Made by a program: the position numbers and the translations under genes. From positions 496,001 through 560,000 of the forward strand of contig NZ_BMVR01000002.1 of NCBI RefSeq assembly GCF_014650815.1: DNA of 64,000 nt. Reading direction: 5' to 3'. The first letter of the stretch is position 1. Each line of letters opens with the position of its first letter. Source of the stretch: Streptomyces flavofungini (GTDB lineage: Bacteria; Actinomycetota; Actinomycetes; Streptomycetales; Streptomycetaceae). The notes under the pieces were generated by a model. The model saw nothing but the letters and a program-made list of their open reading frames with translations. It ran no database searches and was not told where the DNA came from. Positions 17,136-27,763 of the stretch are shown one piece after another.

Positions 17136-18186
17136 GGATCGTCTCCTTCCAGAAGTGGCACGCGCTGCCGCGGCCCACCAGCTCCGCGCCGTCCTGCTCC
17201 GTCACCGGAACCAGCGGCGGGACCTCCGTACGGCAGATGTCCGTCGCCTTGGGGCAGCGCGGGTTGAACGCGCAGCCCGACGGGATCTTCAGGAGGTTGG
17301 GCGGCAGCCCCTTGATCGCGTAGAGCTCGTGGCCCTTCTGGTCAAGGCGCGGGATCGAGTCGAGCAGGCCGCGCGTGTATGGGTGCGCCGGGCGCTTGTA
17401 GAGCTCGTGCACCGGGGCCGTCTCCACGATCCGGCCCGCGTACATGACAGCGATCTTGTCTGCCACGTCCGCGACCACGCCCAGGTCGTGGGTGATGAGG
17501 ATGAGCCCCATGTTGTACTCGCGCTGGAGCTCCGCGAGCAGGTCCATGACCTGGGCCTGGACCGTCACGTCGAGGGCCGTGGTCGGCTCGTCGGCGATGA
17601 TCAGGTCCGGCTCCAGGGCGAGCGCCATCGCGATCATGATGCGCTGGCGCATACCGCCGGAGAACTGGTGCGGGTAGTCGTTCACCCGCTCCTTGGCGGC
17701 CGGGATCTTCACCCGGTCCATCAGCTCGATGGACTTGGCCTTGGCCTCCTTGCGGGACAGGCCGTCGTGTACCCGGAACATCTCGCCGAGCTGGTAGCCC
17801 ACGCTCAGCACCGGGTTCAGGGACGACAGCGCGTCCTGGAAGATCATCGCGATCTTGCGGCCGCGGATCTTCCTGCGCTCCTCGTTGGACATCTTCAGCA
17901 TGTCCTGGCCGCGGAAGAGGATCTCGCCCTGCGGGATCTTCCCGGGCGGCATGTCGAGGATGCCCATGATGGCCTGCGCGGTCACGGACTTGCCGGAGCC
18001 GGACTCGCCGAGCACGGCGAGCGTCTCACCCGCGTCCACGCTGTAGTTGACGCCGTTGACGGCCTTGACCACACCGTCGCGGGTGTGGAACTCGACGTGC
18101 AGGTCCTTCACGTCGAGCAGCCGGCCGCTCTTTTCCTCGCCCGAGCGGGGAGCGGGGACGTCCGCGGTTTTATCAGTGATCGTCAC
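17128..18186 (-). CDS. Oligopeptide/dipeptide ABC importer ATPase (OppD/DppD type), operon 2
   Basis: A 352-residue ATPase from GTG 18186, with GGGAGG 5 nt upstream. After a short variable N-tail, VKDLHVEFHTRDGVVKAVNGV and Walker [10 protein letters not shown] begin the domain; [17 protein letters not shown] and [12 protein letters not shown] follow. The C-terminal [14 protein letters not shown]...ACHF extension matches operon 1. It starts 11 nt after the permease stop. Confidence 0.93.
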   Translation of the reverse strand: MTITDKTADVPAPRSGEEKSGRLLDVKDLHVEFHTRDGVVKAVNGVNYSVDAGETLAVLGESGSGKSVTAQAIMGILDMPPGKIPQGEILFRGQDMLKMSNEERRKIRGRKIAMIFQDALSSLNPVLSVGYQLGEMFRVHDGLSRKEAKAKSIELMDRVKIPAAKERVNDYPHQFSGGMRQRIMIAMALALEPDLIIADEPTTALDVTVQAQVMDLLAELQREYNMGLILITHDLGVVADVADKIAVMYAGRIVETAPVHELYKRPAHPYTRGLLDSIPRLDQKGHELYAIKGLPPNLLKIPSGCAFNPRCPKATDICRTEVPPLVPVTEQDGAELVGRGSACHFWKETIHG

Positions 18187-18197
18187 GTACGCCTCCC

Positions 18198-19151
18198 TCA
18201 GCGCAACTTCGGGTCGAGGGCTTCGCGTACGGCGTCACCCATCATGATGAACGCCAGCACGGTGATGCTGAGCATCCCGGCGGGGAAGATCAGCGTGTGC
18301 GGGTTGTTCCGGATGTCGTTCAGGGCGTCGGAGATGTCACTGCCCCAGGAGAACGAGTCGTTGCCGAAGCCGAGACCCAGGAACGAGAGGGTCGACTCGG
18401 CGACGATGTACGTGCCGAGCGAGATGGTCGCGACCACGATCACCGGAGCGAGGGCGTTGGGCAGGATGTGGCGGAACAGGATCCGCCCGGTGCCCGCGCC
18501 CAGAGCCTTCGCCGCCATCACGTAGTCCGCGTGCTTGGTCGTGATGACCGCGCCGCGCATGACGCGGGCGATCTGTGTCCAGCCCAGGAACGCCAGCGCG
18601 CCGATGATCACCATCGCGGTGCGGTCGGTGAAGGCGTTCAGGACGACCATCGCGCCGAGCAGGAACGGGATGCCGAAGAACACGTCGACGATCCGGGACA
18701 GCAGGCTGTCCCAGAAGCCGCCGAAGTACCCGGCGAGCATGCCGACCAGACCGCCGAAGGCGGTCACCAGGATCGTGACGCCGAGGCCGACCATGATCGA
18801 GTTACGAGCGCCGAAGATGACGCGGGCGTAGATGCTGCGGCCCTGCCGGTCGTACCCGAACCAGTCGGCCTGGAAGAAGTGGCCGAGGTTGGGCTTCTCC
18901 AGGAAGTGGTTCTGGAGATCGCCGGATTCCGGGTTGGCGTCCGTGAACAGACCGGGGAACGCGGCCACCAGGATGAGGACCACGATCAGCGCCGCGGATA
19001 TCACGAACAGCGGCCGACGCCGCAGATCCCGCCAGGCGTCGCCCCACAGGCTGCGCGGCTTGCCGCTCGCCTCGCCGCCGTCGACGACCTTGGCGGCGAC
19101 CGGTGTCTCGGCCACGGCTTCCGCGGCCGTGGTCTTGGTGGCGTCAGGCAT
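18198..19151 (-). CDS. Peptide ABC importer permease (OppC/DppC type), operon 2
   Basis: A 317-residue permease with an N-tail of about 35 residues, WRDLRRRPLFVIS before the first helix, and the EAA loop KALGAGTGRILFRHILPNALAP. It ends GDAVREALDPKLR, nearly identical to the operon-1 ending (GDAVRDALDPKLR). The ATG overlaps the OppB-type stop by the same 8 nt (ATGCCTGA) as in operon 1. Confidence 0.92.
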   Translation of the reverse strand: MPDATKTTAAEAVAETPVAAKVVDGGEASGKPRSLWGDAWRDLRRRPLFVISAALIVVLILVAAFPGLFTDANPESGDLQNHFLEKPNLGHFFQADWFGYDRQGRSIYARVIFGARNSIMVGLGVTILVTAFGGLVGMLAGYFGGFWDSLLSRIVDVFFGIPFLLGAMVVLNAFTDRTAMVIIGALAFLGWTQIARVMRGAVITTKHADYVMAAKALGAGTGRILFRHILPNALAPVIVVATISLGTYIVAESTLSFLGLGFGNDSFSWGSDISDALNDIRNNPHTLIFPAGMLSITVLAFIMMGDAVREALDPKLR

Positions 19152-20073
19152 AACGAATCCTCGGGTCCAGGACCGCGTAGAGCAGGTCGACGATCAGGCT
19201 GGCGAGGAGGTACACGAGCACCAGGACGGTCACGATGCCCACGATGACGGCGCCCTCGCGATCGCCCAGGGCGTCGAAGAGAAGGTTGCCGACACCGGTC
19301 ACGTTGAAGATGCCCTCGGTGATGACCGCGCCGCCCATCAGGGTGCCGATGTCCGTACCGAGGTAAGTGACCACCGGGATCAGGGAGTTGCGCAGCAGGT
19401 GCCGGGTGATGATGCGCTGGCGCGGCAGGCCCTTGGCGACCGCGGTGCGCATGTAGTCCGCCTGCCGGTTCTCGGCGATGGCCGTGCGCGTCAGGCGCGC
19501 CACATAGGCGAGTCCGACGAGGCCGAGCACCAGCGCCGGCAACATGAGCTCTCCGAAGTTCTCGGAGTCCTGGACCGTCGGTGTCACCCAGCCGAGTTCG
19601 TTGCCGAAGACCATCTGGAGCGCCAGGCCGAAGACGAAGATCGGGACGGAGATCACGAGCAGCGTGAAGAGCGTCACCGTGTTGTCGATGAAGCGGCCGC
19701 GCTTCACACCTGCCAGCACGCCCAGGGCGATGCCGACGACGAGCTCGAACGTCCACGCCATGATGGCGAGCCGTGCCGAGACCGGGAAGGCCTGCTTGAT
19801 CTCGTCGATGATGGGTCTGTTACCGGCAATGGTCTTGCCGAAGTCGCCCTGCAGCAGCCCCTTCATGTAGTGCAGGTACTGCTCCCACAGCGGCAGATCG
19901 AGCCCTCGGTCGTGCTTGATCTGCGCCACCTGCGCGGGGTCCGGCGGCTTGTCTCCCCACAGCGCCCGTACCGGGTCGCCGGGGAGGACGTTGACCATCA
20001 GGAAGATCAGCAGGGTTGTCCCGATGAAGACCGGGATCATCTGGAGCAGTCGCCTCGCGACGTAGCGCCCCAT
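19144..20073 (-). CDS. Peptide ABC importer permease (OppB/DppB type), operon 2
   Basis: A 309-residue permease. ATG 20073 is chosen because GGAGG lies 7 nt upstream and MGRYVARRLLQMIPVF matches the operon-1 paralogue; an in-frame ATG 36 nt upstream lacks a site. It has six hydrophobic segments, the RGLDLPLWEQYLHYMKGLLQ loop and the EAA loop AVAKGLPRQRIITRHLLRNS. The cysteine pair seen in the operon-1 loop is missing. Confidence 0.92.
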   Translation of the reverse strand: MGRYVARRLLQMIPVFIGTTLLIFLMVNVLPGDPVRALWGDKPPDPAQVAQIKHDRGLDLPLWEQYLHYMKGLLQGDFGKTIAGNRPIIDEIKQAFPVSARLAIMAWTFELVVGIALGVLAGVKRGRFIDNTVTLFTLLVISVPIFVFGLALQMVFGNELGWVTPTVQDSENFGELMLPALVLGLVGLAYVARLTRTAIAENRQADYMRTAVAKGLPRQRIITRHLLRNSLIPVVTYLGTDIGTLMGGAVITEGIFNVTGVGNLLFDALGDREGAVIVGIVTVLVLVYLLASLIVDLLYAVLDPRIRYA

Positions 20074-20107
20074 GGTGGTGCCTCCGTCCATTGCGGAGCC
20101 GTTCCGC

Positions 20108-20138
20108 AAGCGACGCCCGGGGTCGCCGGGCGTCGCTT
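20108..20138 (-). terminator. Intra-operon hairpin between binding-protein and permease genes, operon 2
   Basis: Perfect 13-bp stem (AAGCGACGCCCGG and complement) with loop GGTCG, midway in the 90-nt gap after the solute-binding gene. It is likely a partial terminator or mRNA-stabilising stem giving more binding protein than permease. Operon 1 has a weaker hairpin in the same position. Confidence 0.65.
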
Positions 20139-20163
20139 TACGGGAACGGGACTCCGGCGACTG

Positions 20164-21786
20164 CTACTTCTCGAAGACCTGGACCTCGGAGAGGATCGGG
20201 TCACCGGCCTGGTCGAACTCGACGTTCTTCACGTTGTTCGAGTACGCGGAGAGCGTCTTGTTGTACCAGAGCGGGATGCCCGGGAAGCTGTTCTGCAGTT
20301 CCTTCTCGGCCTGCGTGTACAGCTTGGCGGACTCGTCGATGGTCTTGGCCTTGTCGGCCTGCGCGGTCAGCTTGTCGAACTTCTTGTCCGAGAAGCCGCC
20401 CTTGTTGCCGTCGACGCCGGTGCCGTAGAGGTCGGCGAGGAAGTTGCCGTTGAACGGGTAGTCGAGCACCCAGCCGGAGCGGTAGATCGACTTGACCTTC
20501 TTCTGGTCACGGATCTCGGTGTCGGCCGCGAAGTCCGTCACCGGGTCGCCGACGCACTTCACGCCGGTGCTCTTGGTGATGGAGTTGCAGACCGCGACGA
20601 CCCAGTCCTTGTGCGGCTGGTCGGCGTTGTACTGGATGGAGATCTTGTTGCCCGGGACGCCGCCGCCGTCCTTGATGAGCTGCTTGGCCTTCTTGGCGTC
20701 GAACTTGCAGTACTCGCCGCAGGTGTTGGCCTCGTAGCCCTTCACGCCCTTGGCGACCCAGCTGGTGGCCGACTCACGGGTGCCGCTGAACACCGTCTTG
20801 GCGATGGTGTCGCGGTCGATGGCCATCGACAGGCCCTGAATGACCTTGACGTCGATGTCCTTCCACTGCTTGGTGTAGAAGGCGGGGTTGATCGTGTTGA
20901 TGGCCGAGAAGTCCATCTCGATCGCGCGGTCGCCGAAGTCGTTCTTGAAGTTGGCGATCTCGCTGTTCGGGACGAGCGGCATCGTGTCGACCTTGTCGGA
21001 CCGCAGGTCGGCGTAGGCGCCGGTGTCCTTGTTGTAGGCCTTGAAGTCGATGCCGCCGTTCTTCGGCTTGTCCGCGCCCTTGTAGCCGGGCCAGGTGCGG
21101 ACCGAGATCATCTTCTTGCGGTCCCACTTGGAGAACTTGTACGGGCCGTTGCCGACCGGCGCCTCGCCGTACTTCTTCGGGTCCTTGAGCGCGGCCGCGG
21201 GCAGCGGGAAGAAGGGCTTGTAGACCAGCTTGTACGCGTAGTACGGGATGCCCGTCTTCAGCGTGATGGTGAAGGTGTTCTCGTCCACGACCTTGAGGCC
21301 GGACATCGCCTTCTTGGTGGCCTTGCCCTTGGCCGGGTGCACGGCCTCGTAGCCCACGATGTCGCGGTACCACGAGCTGTTCTGCTGGCCGTTGGCCGGG
21401 TCGGCGGCCCAGTTCCAGGCGTCCACGTACGACTTGGCCGTGACCGGCGTGTTGTCGTGGAACTTCCAGCCCGGCTTGAGCTTGACCGTCCAGACCTTGT
21501 TGCCCTCCGACGGCTTCACCGACTCGGCGTTCTCGTACGTGATGTTGCCCTGCTTGTCATAGTGAACAAGCCCGGTGAAGAGCGCATCGATGACGACGCT
21601 GCCGTACGCCTCCATGGTGTTGGACGGCTGCAGCAGGTTCTGCGGCTCACCATTGGCGTAGCTGACGATCCCCTTGGGGTCGACCTTGCCGCTGCCCTTG
21701 TCGTCGTCGCCGCCACCACAGGCAGTAGCGGTAAGCGCCACAACGCCGGCTATGGCGACCCACTTGGCGCTCTTGGCACCACGCAT
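20164..21786 (-). CDS. Peptide-binding lipoprotein (solute-binding family 5), operon 2
   Basis: A 540-residue lipoprotein. ATG 21786 is chosen over one 15 nt upstream because GGAGG sits 6 nt before it and MRGAKSAKWVAIAGVVALTA parallels the operon-1 protein (MRGATHAKWAAG). The lipidated Cys is in ATACGGG. Family-5 features include LKPGWKFHDNTPVTAKSYVDAWNW, the NPAFYTKQW mid-domain and FPGIPLWYNKTLSAYS near the end. Two cysteines in ANTCGEYCK match DACE-type cysteines (CGDACEY) in the operon-1 protein, probably a disulfide. It is the first gene of operon 2. Confidence 0.93.
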   Translation of the reverse strand: MRGAKSAKWVAIAGVVALTATACGGGDDDKGSGKVDPKGIVSYANGEPQNLLQPSNTMEAYGSVVIDALFTGLVHYDKQGNITYENAESVKPSEGNKVWTVKLKPGWKFHDNTPVTAKSYVDAWNWAADPANGQQNSSWYRDIVGYEAVHPAKGKATKKAMSGLKVVDENTFTITLKTGIPYYAYKLVYKPFFPLPAAALKDPKKYGEAPVGNGPYKFSKWDRKKMISVRTWPGYKGADKPKNGGIDFKAYNKDTGAYADLRSDKVDTMPLVPNSEIANFKNDFGDRAIEMDFSAINTINPAFYTKQWKDIDVKVIQGLSMAIDRDTIAKTVFSGTRESATSWVAKGVKGYEANTCGEYCKFDAKKAKQLIKDGGGVPGNKISIQYNADQPHKDWVVAVCNSITKSTGVKCVGDPVTDFAADTEIRDQKKVKSIYRSGWVLDYPFNGNFLADLYGTGVDGNKGGFSDKKFDKLTAQADKAKTIDESAKLYTQAEKELQNSFPGIPLWYNKTLSAYSNNVKNVEFDQAGDPILSEVQVFEK

Positions 21787-22196
21787 GGGGTTCCTCCTCA
21801 TGAGTCCACTTGTTCACTACAAGAGGGGGTACGCGGAGCAGCGCCGACACCCCTGCCGGCGAAGATCGAGTACCCCAGTGTGCTCGTGAGTCGGCGCTCC
21901 CCACAGCGCGTGACCCATTGACCCGAGCTATACGCGGTCAACTATTAGCCATGAGGTACGGCCCGACCACACCCTTTTGGTCTCGGTTCAATCACACCTG
22001 ACACGTACAACTTCCAAAATCCGGACAAACCGATCCCAGATAGATGGTTGCGAAACGGACGTGTTACACATCTAACGGTCAAGTGGGTCCGCATACCGGA
22101 CAGATCGCGGGCGAAAACCGGTTGCCAGGCGACCCGTCGACGGCCCCCGAGGTCGACGCGCGTCACGCCGTCACCGTATCGCCCGCCGCAACGTGA
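21787..22196. promoter_or_regulatory. AT-richer upstream region of importer operon 2
   Basis: This 410-bp gap carries no gene. About 21940-22080 is unusually AT-rich for this chromosome. On the minus strand, TTGACC at 21940 (GTTGACC followed by GCGTATAGC) and at about 22080 (CACTTGACCGTTAG) are -35-like, but no -10 at standard spacing stands out. It most likely holds the promoter(s) and operators of operon 2. Confidence 0.45.
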
Positions 22197-22241
22197 GAGG
22201 CCGGTTCTCCCGCACACAACCTGTGCGGGAGAACCGGCCTC
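22197..22241. terminator. Strong hairpin terminator downstream of typA
   Basis: Perfect 20-bp stem (arms 22197-22216 and 22222-22241; GAGGCCGGTTCTCCCGCACA and complement) with loop CAACC, about 110 nt past the typA stop. Confidence 0.85.
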
Positions 22242-22250
22242 AGCGACCGA

Positions 22251-22280
22251 AGGGGCGCGGGGAACTGCGCGACCAGCCAC
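22251..22280 (+). repeat. Intergenic repeat (GGGGCGCGGGGAACTGCGCG family), copy 1
   Basis: A 30-nt element, 29/30 identical to the reverse complement of 63338-63367. The core GGGGCGCGGGGAACTGCGCG is followed by A or C and CCAGCCAC. I recall this element as dispersed in streptomycete intergenic regions, usually near gene ends as here. Function unknown. Confidence 0.7.
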
Positions 22281-22348
22281 GACGGAGTCGCGGACGAGAG
22301 ACGGCAGGTGGCGACCCAGCTCGGAGGGCTAGGCCACGCCCGCGTGGC

Positions 22349-24256
<1,908 letters not shown>

Positions 24257-24384
24257 GCGAGGTGCGCTTCTCCCGGGAGGCTTGGACGGCGGCGCGTACG
24301 TCCATTTCGTACGCGTGCCCTGCCGGGCAGACGTGCCACGGCCTTACCCCATCCTACGGGTCCGCGCCGGGGGCGGCTTGTCGG

Positions 24385-24441
24385 GCTCCTGGGCGGCCCC
24401 CGGAACAAGGGGTTCCGGGGGGCCGGGGGCCGCCCGGGAGC
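24385..24441 (-). terminator. Large hairpin terminator after the solute-binding lipoprotein gene
   Basis: Nineteen-nt arms (24385-24403 and 24423-24441) pair with one mismatch or wobble. The intervening region can also form an alternative inner stem (CCGGAAC/GTTCCGG). It lies 60 nt beyond the minus-strand gene end. The gap 24257-24501 otherwise shows only the typA upstream region. Confidence 0.75.
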
Positions 24442-24501
24442 GCGTCCTCCGGCCCGGCTCGTCCGCCGTCGCCGGACGGGCTTGCTACCTCCCGGAGCGA
24501 C

Positions 24502-26847
24502 TCATTCGGCCTTCGGCTGCCTGCTCGCCTTCGCGCCCGGCTTCAGGAAGCCCATGTCCTGGTAGACGGGGGTCTCGAAGCCGAAGGCGCCCGCGTTGGC
24601 GAGGTTGGTGCGGGCCGCCATCAGCTGGGGGCGCTGGTAGAGGGGGACGGAGCCCGCCGCCGCCCAGATGCGGGCGTCGGCCTTCTTCACCAGGGAGCGG
24701 TTCTCGGACTCGTCCAGCTCGCTCACGGCCTGGTCGAAGAGCTGGTCGATGTGGTCGGTGCCGACGCGGGTGTAGTTCTGCTCGACGTTCAGGGAGCCGT
24801 CGGCGGCGGGCACCGGCTTGGCGAAGATCGGGCGGGCGTCGGTGGCGGGGAAGGCCGACGCGGGCCAGGAGTACAGCGCCAGGTCGTACTGGCCGGACGC
24901 GATGTGGTCCTTGAAGTAGCTGTCGTCGGCGACCTTGGCGATCTCCGTACGGACCCCGATGCGCTGCAGCATCCGCGAGATCCGGTCGGCGACACCGCGC
25001 AGCGACTCCGAGCCCGTCCCGGAGGGGAGCACGAAGCGCAGGGTGAGCGCCTTGCCGTCCTTGGCCAGCGGGCCCGCCCCGGCACCCTTGGCGCCCTTGG
25101 CCGCCTTGGGGGCGGCGGTGCCCTTGGGGGCGTACGCACCCGGGGCGCCGCCCTGGGCCTGCTTCTTCGCGTGCTGCTTGGCGTGCCCGCCGGGGTCCTT
25201 CTTCTGCTCCTTGTCGGCCTCGCGGCGCGCGATAAGGGCGTCGGCCTGCCGCATCAGGACGGCCTGCTGGTAGGCGGCGGCGCGGGCGGGGGCCAGGAGG
25301 GCGGTGCGGGGGTCGCCGGGCTTCTGGTCGTCCTCGCCGACGATGTAGGTGCCGTCGTCGGACTCGGAGCCGGAGCCGGACTCGGTGTCGTCCTCGGCGG
25401 CCTCCGAGCCCGCGTCCCCCTCGCCCTTCTCTCCCTTCTCGCCCTTCTCCCCCTTCTTCTTGCCCTTCTCCTTGAGCGGGCCGCCGGGGGTCCAGCCCGC
25501 GTCGGCGAGGAGGGCGGAGGCCTCTGCGGTGTCCTGGTCGCCGAGGGCGCCGCTGTTGTCGGCGTAGGCGTCCTGACCGGCGAGGGCGAGGTGGCTGCCG
25601 ACGGGCTCGGCGGGCAGGCCGAGGGGCTTCAGAACCGTTTCCGCAAGTTCGTCGCGGTTCAGGGCGCGGGCGACGGCGCGGCGGACGCGGTCGTCGGCGA
25701 GGGGGCCCTCGGAGCCGTTGAGGGCGAGCTGGGTGTAGGCGGGTTCGAGGGACTTGCGGACCTGGTAGCCGCGCAGGCCGGACTGCTCCTCGGCGTACCG
25801 CTCGACGGCCTTGGCGGACTTCTCGCGGGCCTGCTGCTCGGTGTCCGCGGCCTCCTCGTCGGAGCCGTGGGCGCGGGCCCAGGAGCGGAGGGCGGCGGCC
25901 GGGGTGAGGGCGGCGCCGGGGCCGTGGGCGAGCGGGCCCCCGGCGCCCTTGTCGCGGCGGGCGAGGGCGATGCGACCGGCTTCCGAGGCGTCGATCTCGG
26001 CGAGGTCGACCTTGCCGTCGGCGAGGGCGGCGGCGCGCTTGTCGCGGGGTACGGCGCGCAGGACCAGCTTGTCGAGCTTGGCGGGGCTGCCCCACCAGCG
26101 GGGGCTGCGGCGGAGGGTGAGCTCGCCCGCGGCGCGGTCGACGTCCTTCAGGGCGAAGGGGCCCGCGGTGACCTTGAGCTTGGTGCGGGCGCCGTCGTTG
26201 AAGGAGTCGGGGGTGCCCATGACCTCCTTCGGGTACAGCGGGGAGAACAGGGAGCGCCAGTCCGCGTAGGGCTTGTCGAAGGTGACGCGGACCTCCAGGT
26301 TGTTGGCGCCGCGTTCGATCTTGCCGATGCGGTCGTAGCCCGCGTTGCGGGCGGTCCAGTACGCGCTGTCCTTGCCGGAGAGGGCGCGCCACTGGGCGGC
26401 GAAGTCGTCGGCGCCGATCTCGCGGCCGTCGCTCCAGACCGCCTGCTGGTTCAGCTTGTAGAGCACGACCTGCTGGGGCTCGCGCTCGACGACCTTCGCG
26501 GACTCCAGGAAGTCGGCGTTGGGCTGGGGTCTGCCGCGGGCGTCGAGGCGGTACATCGACGGGAGTACGGCGGCGGCGACGCGGGTGGTGGCCTCGTCGG
26601 CGTCGGACTGGAAGGAGTTGAAGGTCTCCGGGAGGGCGTCGACGGCCCACTTCATCGAGCCGCCGTCGGCGACCAGGTCCCGGGCCGCGGGGGCGATGTC
26701 CTGCCCGGCCGTCGGGGCGCCCGACTCCTCGCCGGAGCCGCAGCCGGTGAGGGCGGGCAGGGCGAGGACTCCGGCGGCGAGGAACACGGCGGATCGGGCC
26801 GTGGCCGCCGGGCGGACCGGTCGCGGCCTGGCGCGGTCGTGGGGCAT
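24502..26847 (-). CDS. Family-5 solute-binding lipoprotein with low-complexity inserts
   Basis: A 781-residue extracellular lipoprotein: arginine-rich N-terminus, hydrophobic stretch, lipobox LTGC followed by GSGEES. The N-half is recognisably family 5 (LYKLNQQAVWSDGREIGADDFAAQWRAL, VRVTFDKPYADWRSLFSPLYPKE). Two inserts interrupt the fold: a Lys/Glu/Gly then acidic Ser/Asp run at about 456-500, and a Lys/Ala/Gly-rich run at about 544-595. These make it much longer than the usual 520-560 residues. GGAGG precedes the ATG. No permease or ATPase genes adjoin it, so it may serve a distant importer or act in signalling. Substrate unknown. Confidence 0.85.
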   Translation of the reverse strand: MPHDRARPRPVRPAATARSAVFLAAGVLALPALTGCGSGEESGAPTAGQDIAPAARDLVADGGSMKWAVDALPETFNSFQSDADEATTRVAAAVLPSMYRLDARGRPQPNADFLESAKVVEREPQQVVLYKLNQQAVWSDGREIGADDFAAQWRALSGKDSAYWTARNAGYDRIGKIERGANNLEVRVTFDKPYADWRSLFSPLYPKEVMGTPDSFNDGARTKLKVTAGPFALKDVDRAAGELTLRRSPRWWGSPAKLDKLVLRAVPRDKRAAALADGKVDLAEIDASEAGRIALARRDKGAGGPLAHGPGAALTPAAALRSWARAHGSDEEAADTEQQAREKSAKAVERYAEEQSGLRGYQVRKSLEPAYTQLALNGSEGPLADDRVRRAVARALNRDELAETVLKPLGLPAEPVGSHLALAGQDAYADNSGALGDQDTAEASALLADAGWTPGGPLKEKGKKKGEKGEKGEKGEGDAGSEAAEDDTESGSGSESDDGTYIVGEDDQKPGDPRTALLAPARAAAYQQAVLMRQADALIARREADKEQKKDPGGHAKQHAKKQAQGGAPGAYAPKGTAAPKAAKGAKGAGAGPLAKDGKALTLRFVLPSGTGSESLRGVADRISRMLQRIGVRTEIAKVADDSYFKDHIASGQYDLALYSWPASAFPATDARPIFAKPVPAADGSLNVEQNYTRVGTDHIDQLFDQAVSELDESENRSLVKKADARIWAAAGSVPLYQRPQLMAARTNLANAGAFGFETPVYQDMGFLKPGAKASRQPKAE

Positions 26848-27349
26848 GACGGTACCTCCGGGGGTTGCCCGGGCTCGCCCGCCCTGCCGGGACGGGGGCG
26901 GGGGCGGCCGGATGTGGTGGCTTCGCCGTTTGTGCGCGTTTGCACGTTTGGCGGTACTACAGGGGGAATATGGAGTTGATCACACGTATGGCATCCACTG
27001 AAGGGGACGCCCAGCCGGGGGCGGCGCCGACACGGCGGGGCGGGCGGGGGATGCCACCCGTGCGGCCCAACGGGCGCCCGCGGCCGCGGCTGTCCGCCCT
27101 CGGCCGGCTCGGCTCGACGTGCCTCCAGCCCTGCGCCGGGGGTTCCCTGCGGGAGATTTTGAGCCCGTCCGGCGATTGAGGACGCGCGCGGAGCGCGATC
27201 GGGAGCGCCCCCGGCCCACGGCCGGAGAACGTCCCCTTCAAGGCGCCCCCGCCCGAATCCGTGCGCATGGGTTCCCAATCCGGGATGTGAGGCGCGACAC
27301 TCTCAGGCGCATGAGCGTTGCCACCGCACCCGTGAAGTGAGGGCAAGTC
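26848..27349. other. Intergenic region with a dispersed repeat copy
   Basis: No convincing gene in 500 bp between divergent genes. The single copy of the CCGTCCGGCG/TTGAGGAC repeat lies at 27165-27184. Around 26935-26965 is a TTTG-rich patch (GTTTGTGCGCGTTTGCACGTTTGGC) that probably belongs to the lipoprotein promoter. Confidence 0.5.
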
Positions 27350-27670
27350 ATGGCTCTGCACGACGATCTGACGGCCATTCAGCGCTGCGTCGACGAATTG
27401 GTCCGCACGATGGGCCAGGTCGAGCGGCGCGCCGGCGCCGAACTCGCGGGCGTCGACTTCCGCCGCGTCCGCATGGACACCGACCACCTGCGCGAGAGCG
27501 TCGCCCTGCTGCGCGCGGCCGCCACCTCCGCCGCCGCGCCACCGACCCCATCCGCACCCCCCAAGCCCCGCCCCGACCTGGTCACGATCCCGGACACGCC
27601 GTACGACCGCTCCCTGTGGACGGACTCGGACGACGAGGGCCTGGGCGCCCGCGACCGCCACGCGCCCTAG
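27350..27670 (+). CDS. Conserved hypothetical protein
   Basis: A 106-residue soluble protein from ATG 27350 (GAGGG 7 nt upstream). Residues 1-65 are predicted helical (LTAIQRCVDELVRTMGQVERR, DTDHLRESVALLRAAA), followed by a Pro/Ala linker and the C-terminal motif LVTIPDTPYDRSLWTDSDDEGLG. I recall similar short proteins upstream of streptomycete sdh operons but no function. It could be cotranscribed with the sdh genes 93 nt downstream. Confidence 0.7.
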   Translation: MALHDDLTAIQRCVDELVRTMGQVERRAGAELAGVDFRRVRMDTDHLRESVALLRAAATSAAAPPTPSAPPKPRPDLVTIPDTPYDRSLWTDSDDEGLGARDRHAP

Positions 27671-27763
27671 CGAACCGGCGGGCCGTCCGCCCCGGCACCC
27701 CCACCCGCCCGGCACCTCGCCCGCAGGGCCCCCATCCCCCGTCGACGAAGGAGTGGAGCCTCG

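Noticed and set aside
18832..21921. A 1029-codon open frame on the plus strand across importer operon 2
   Set aside because: It is the complementary shadow of well-supported minus-strand permease and binding-protein genes; the product is Val/Gly/Asp/Arg-rich without any domain.
21975..22010. T-arm-like GGTTCAATC suggesting a tRNA gene
   Set aside because: No acceptor, D-arm or anticodon stem can be folded around it.
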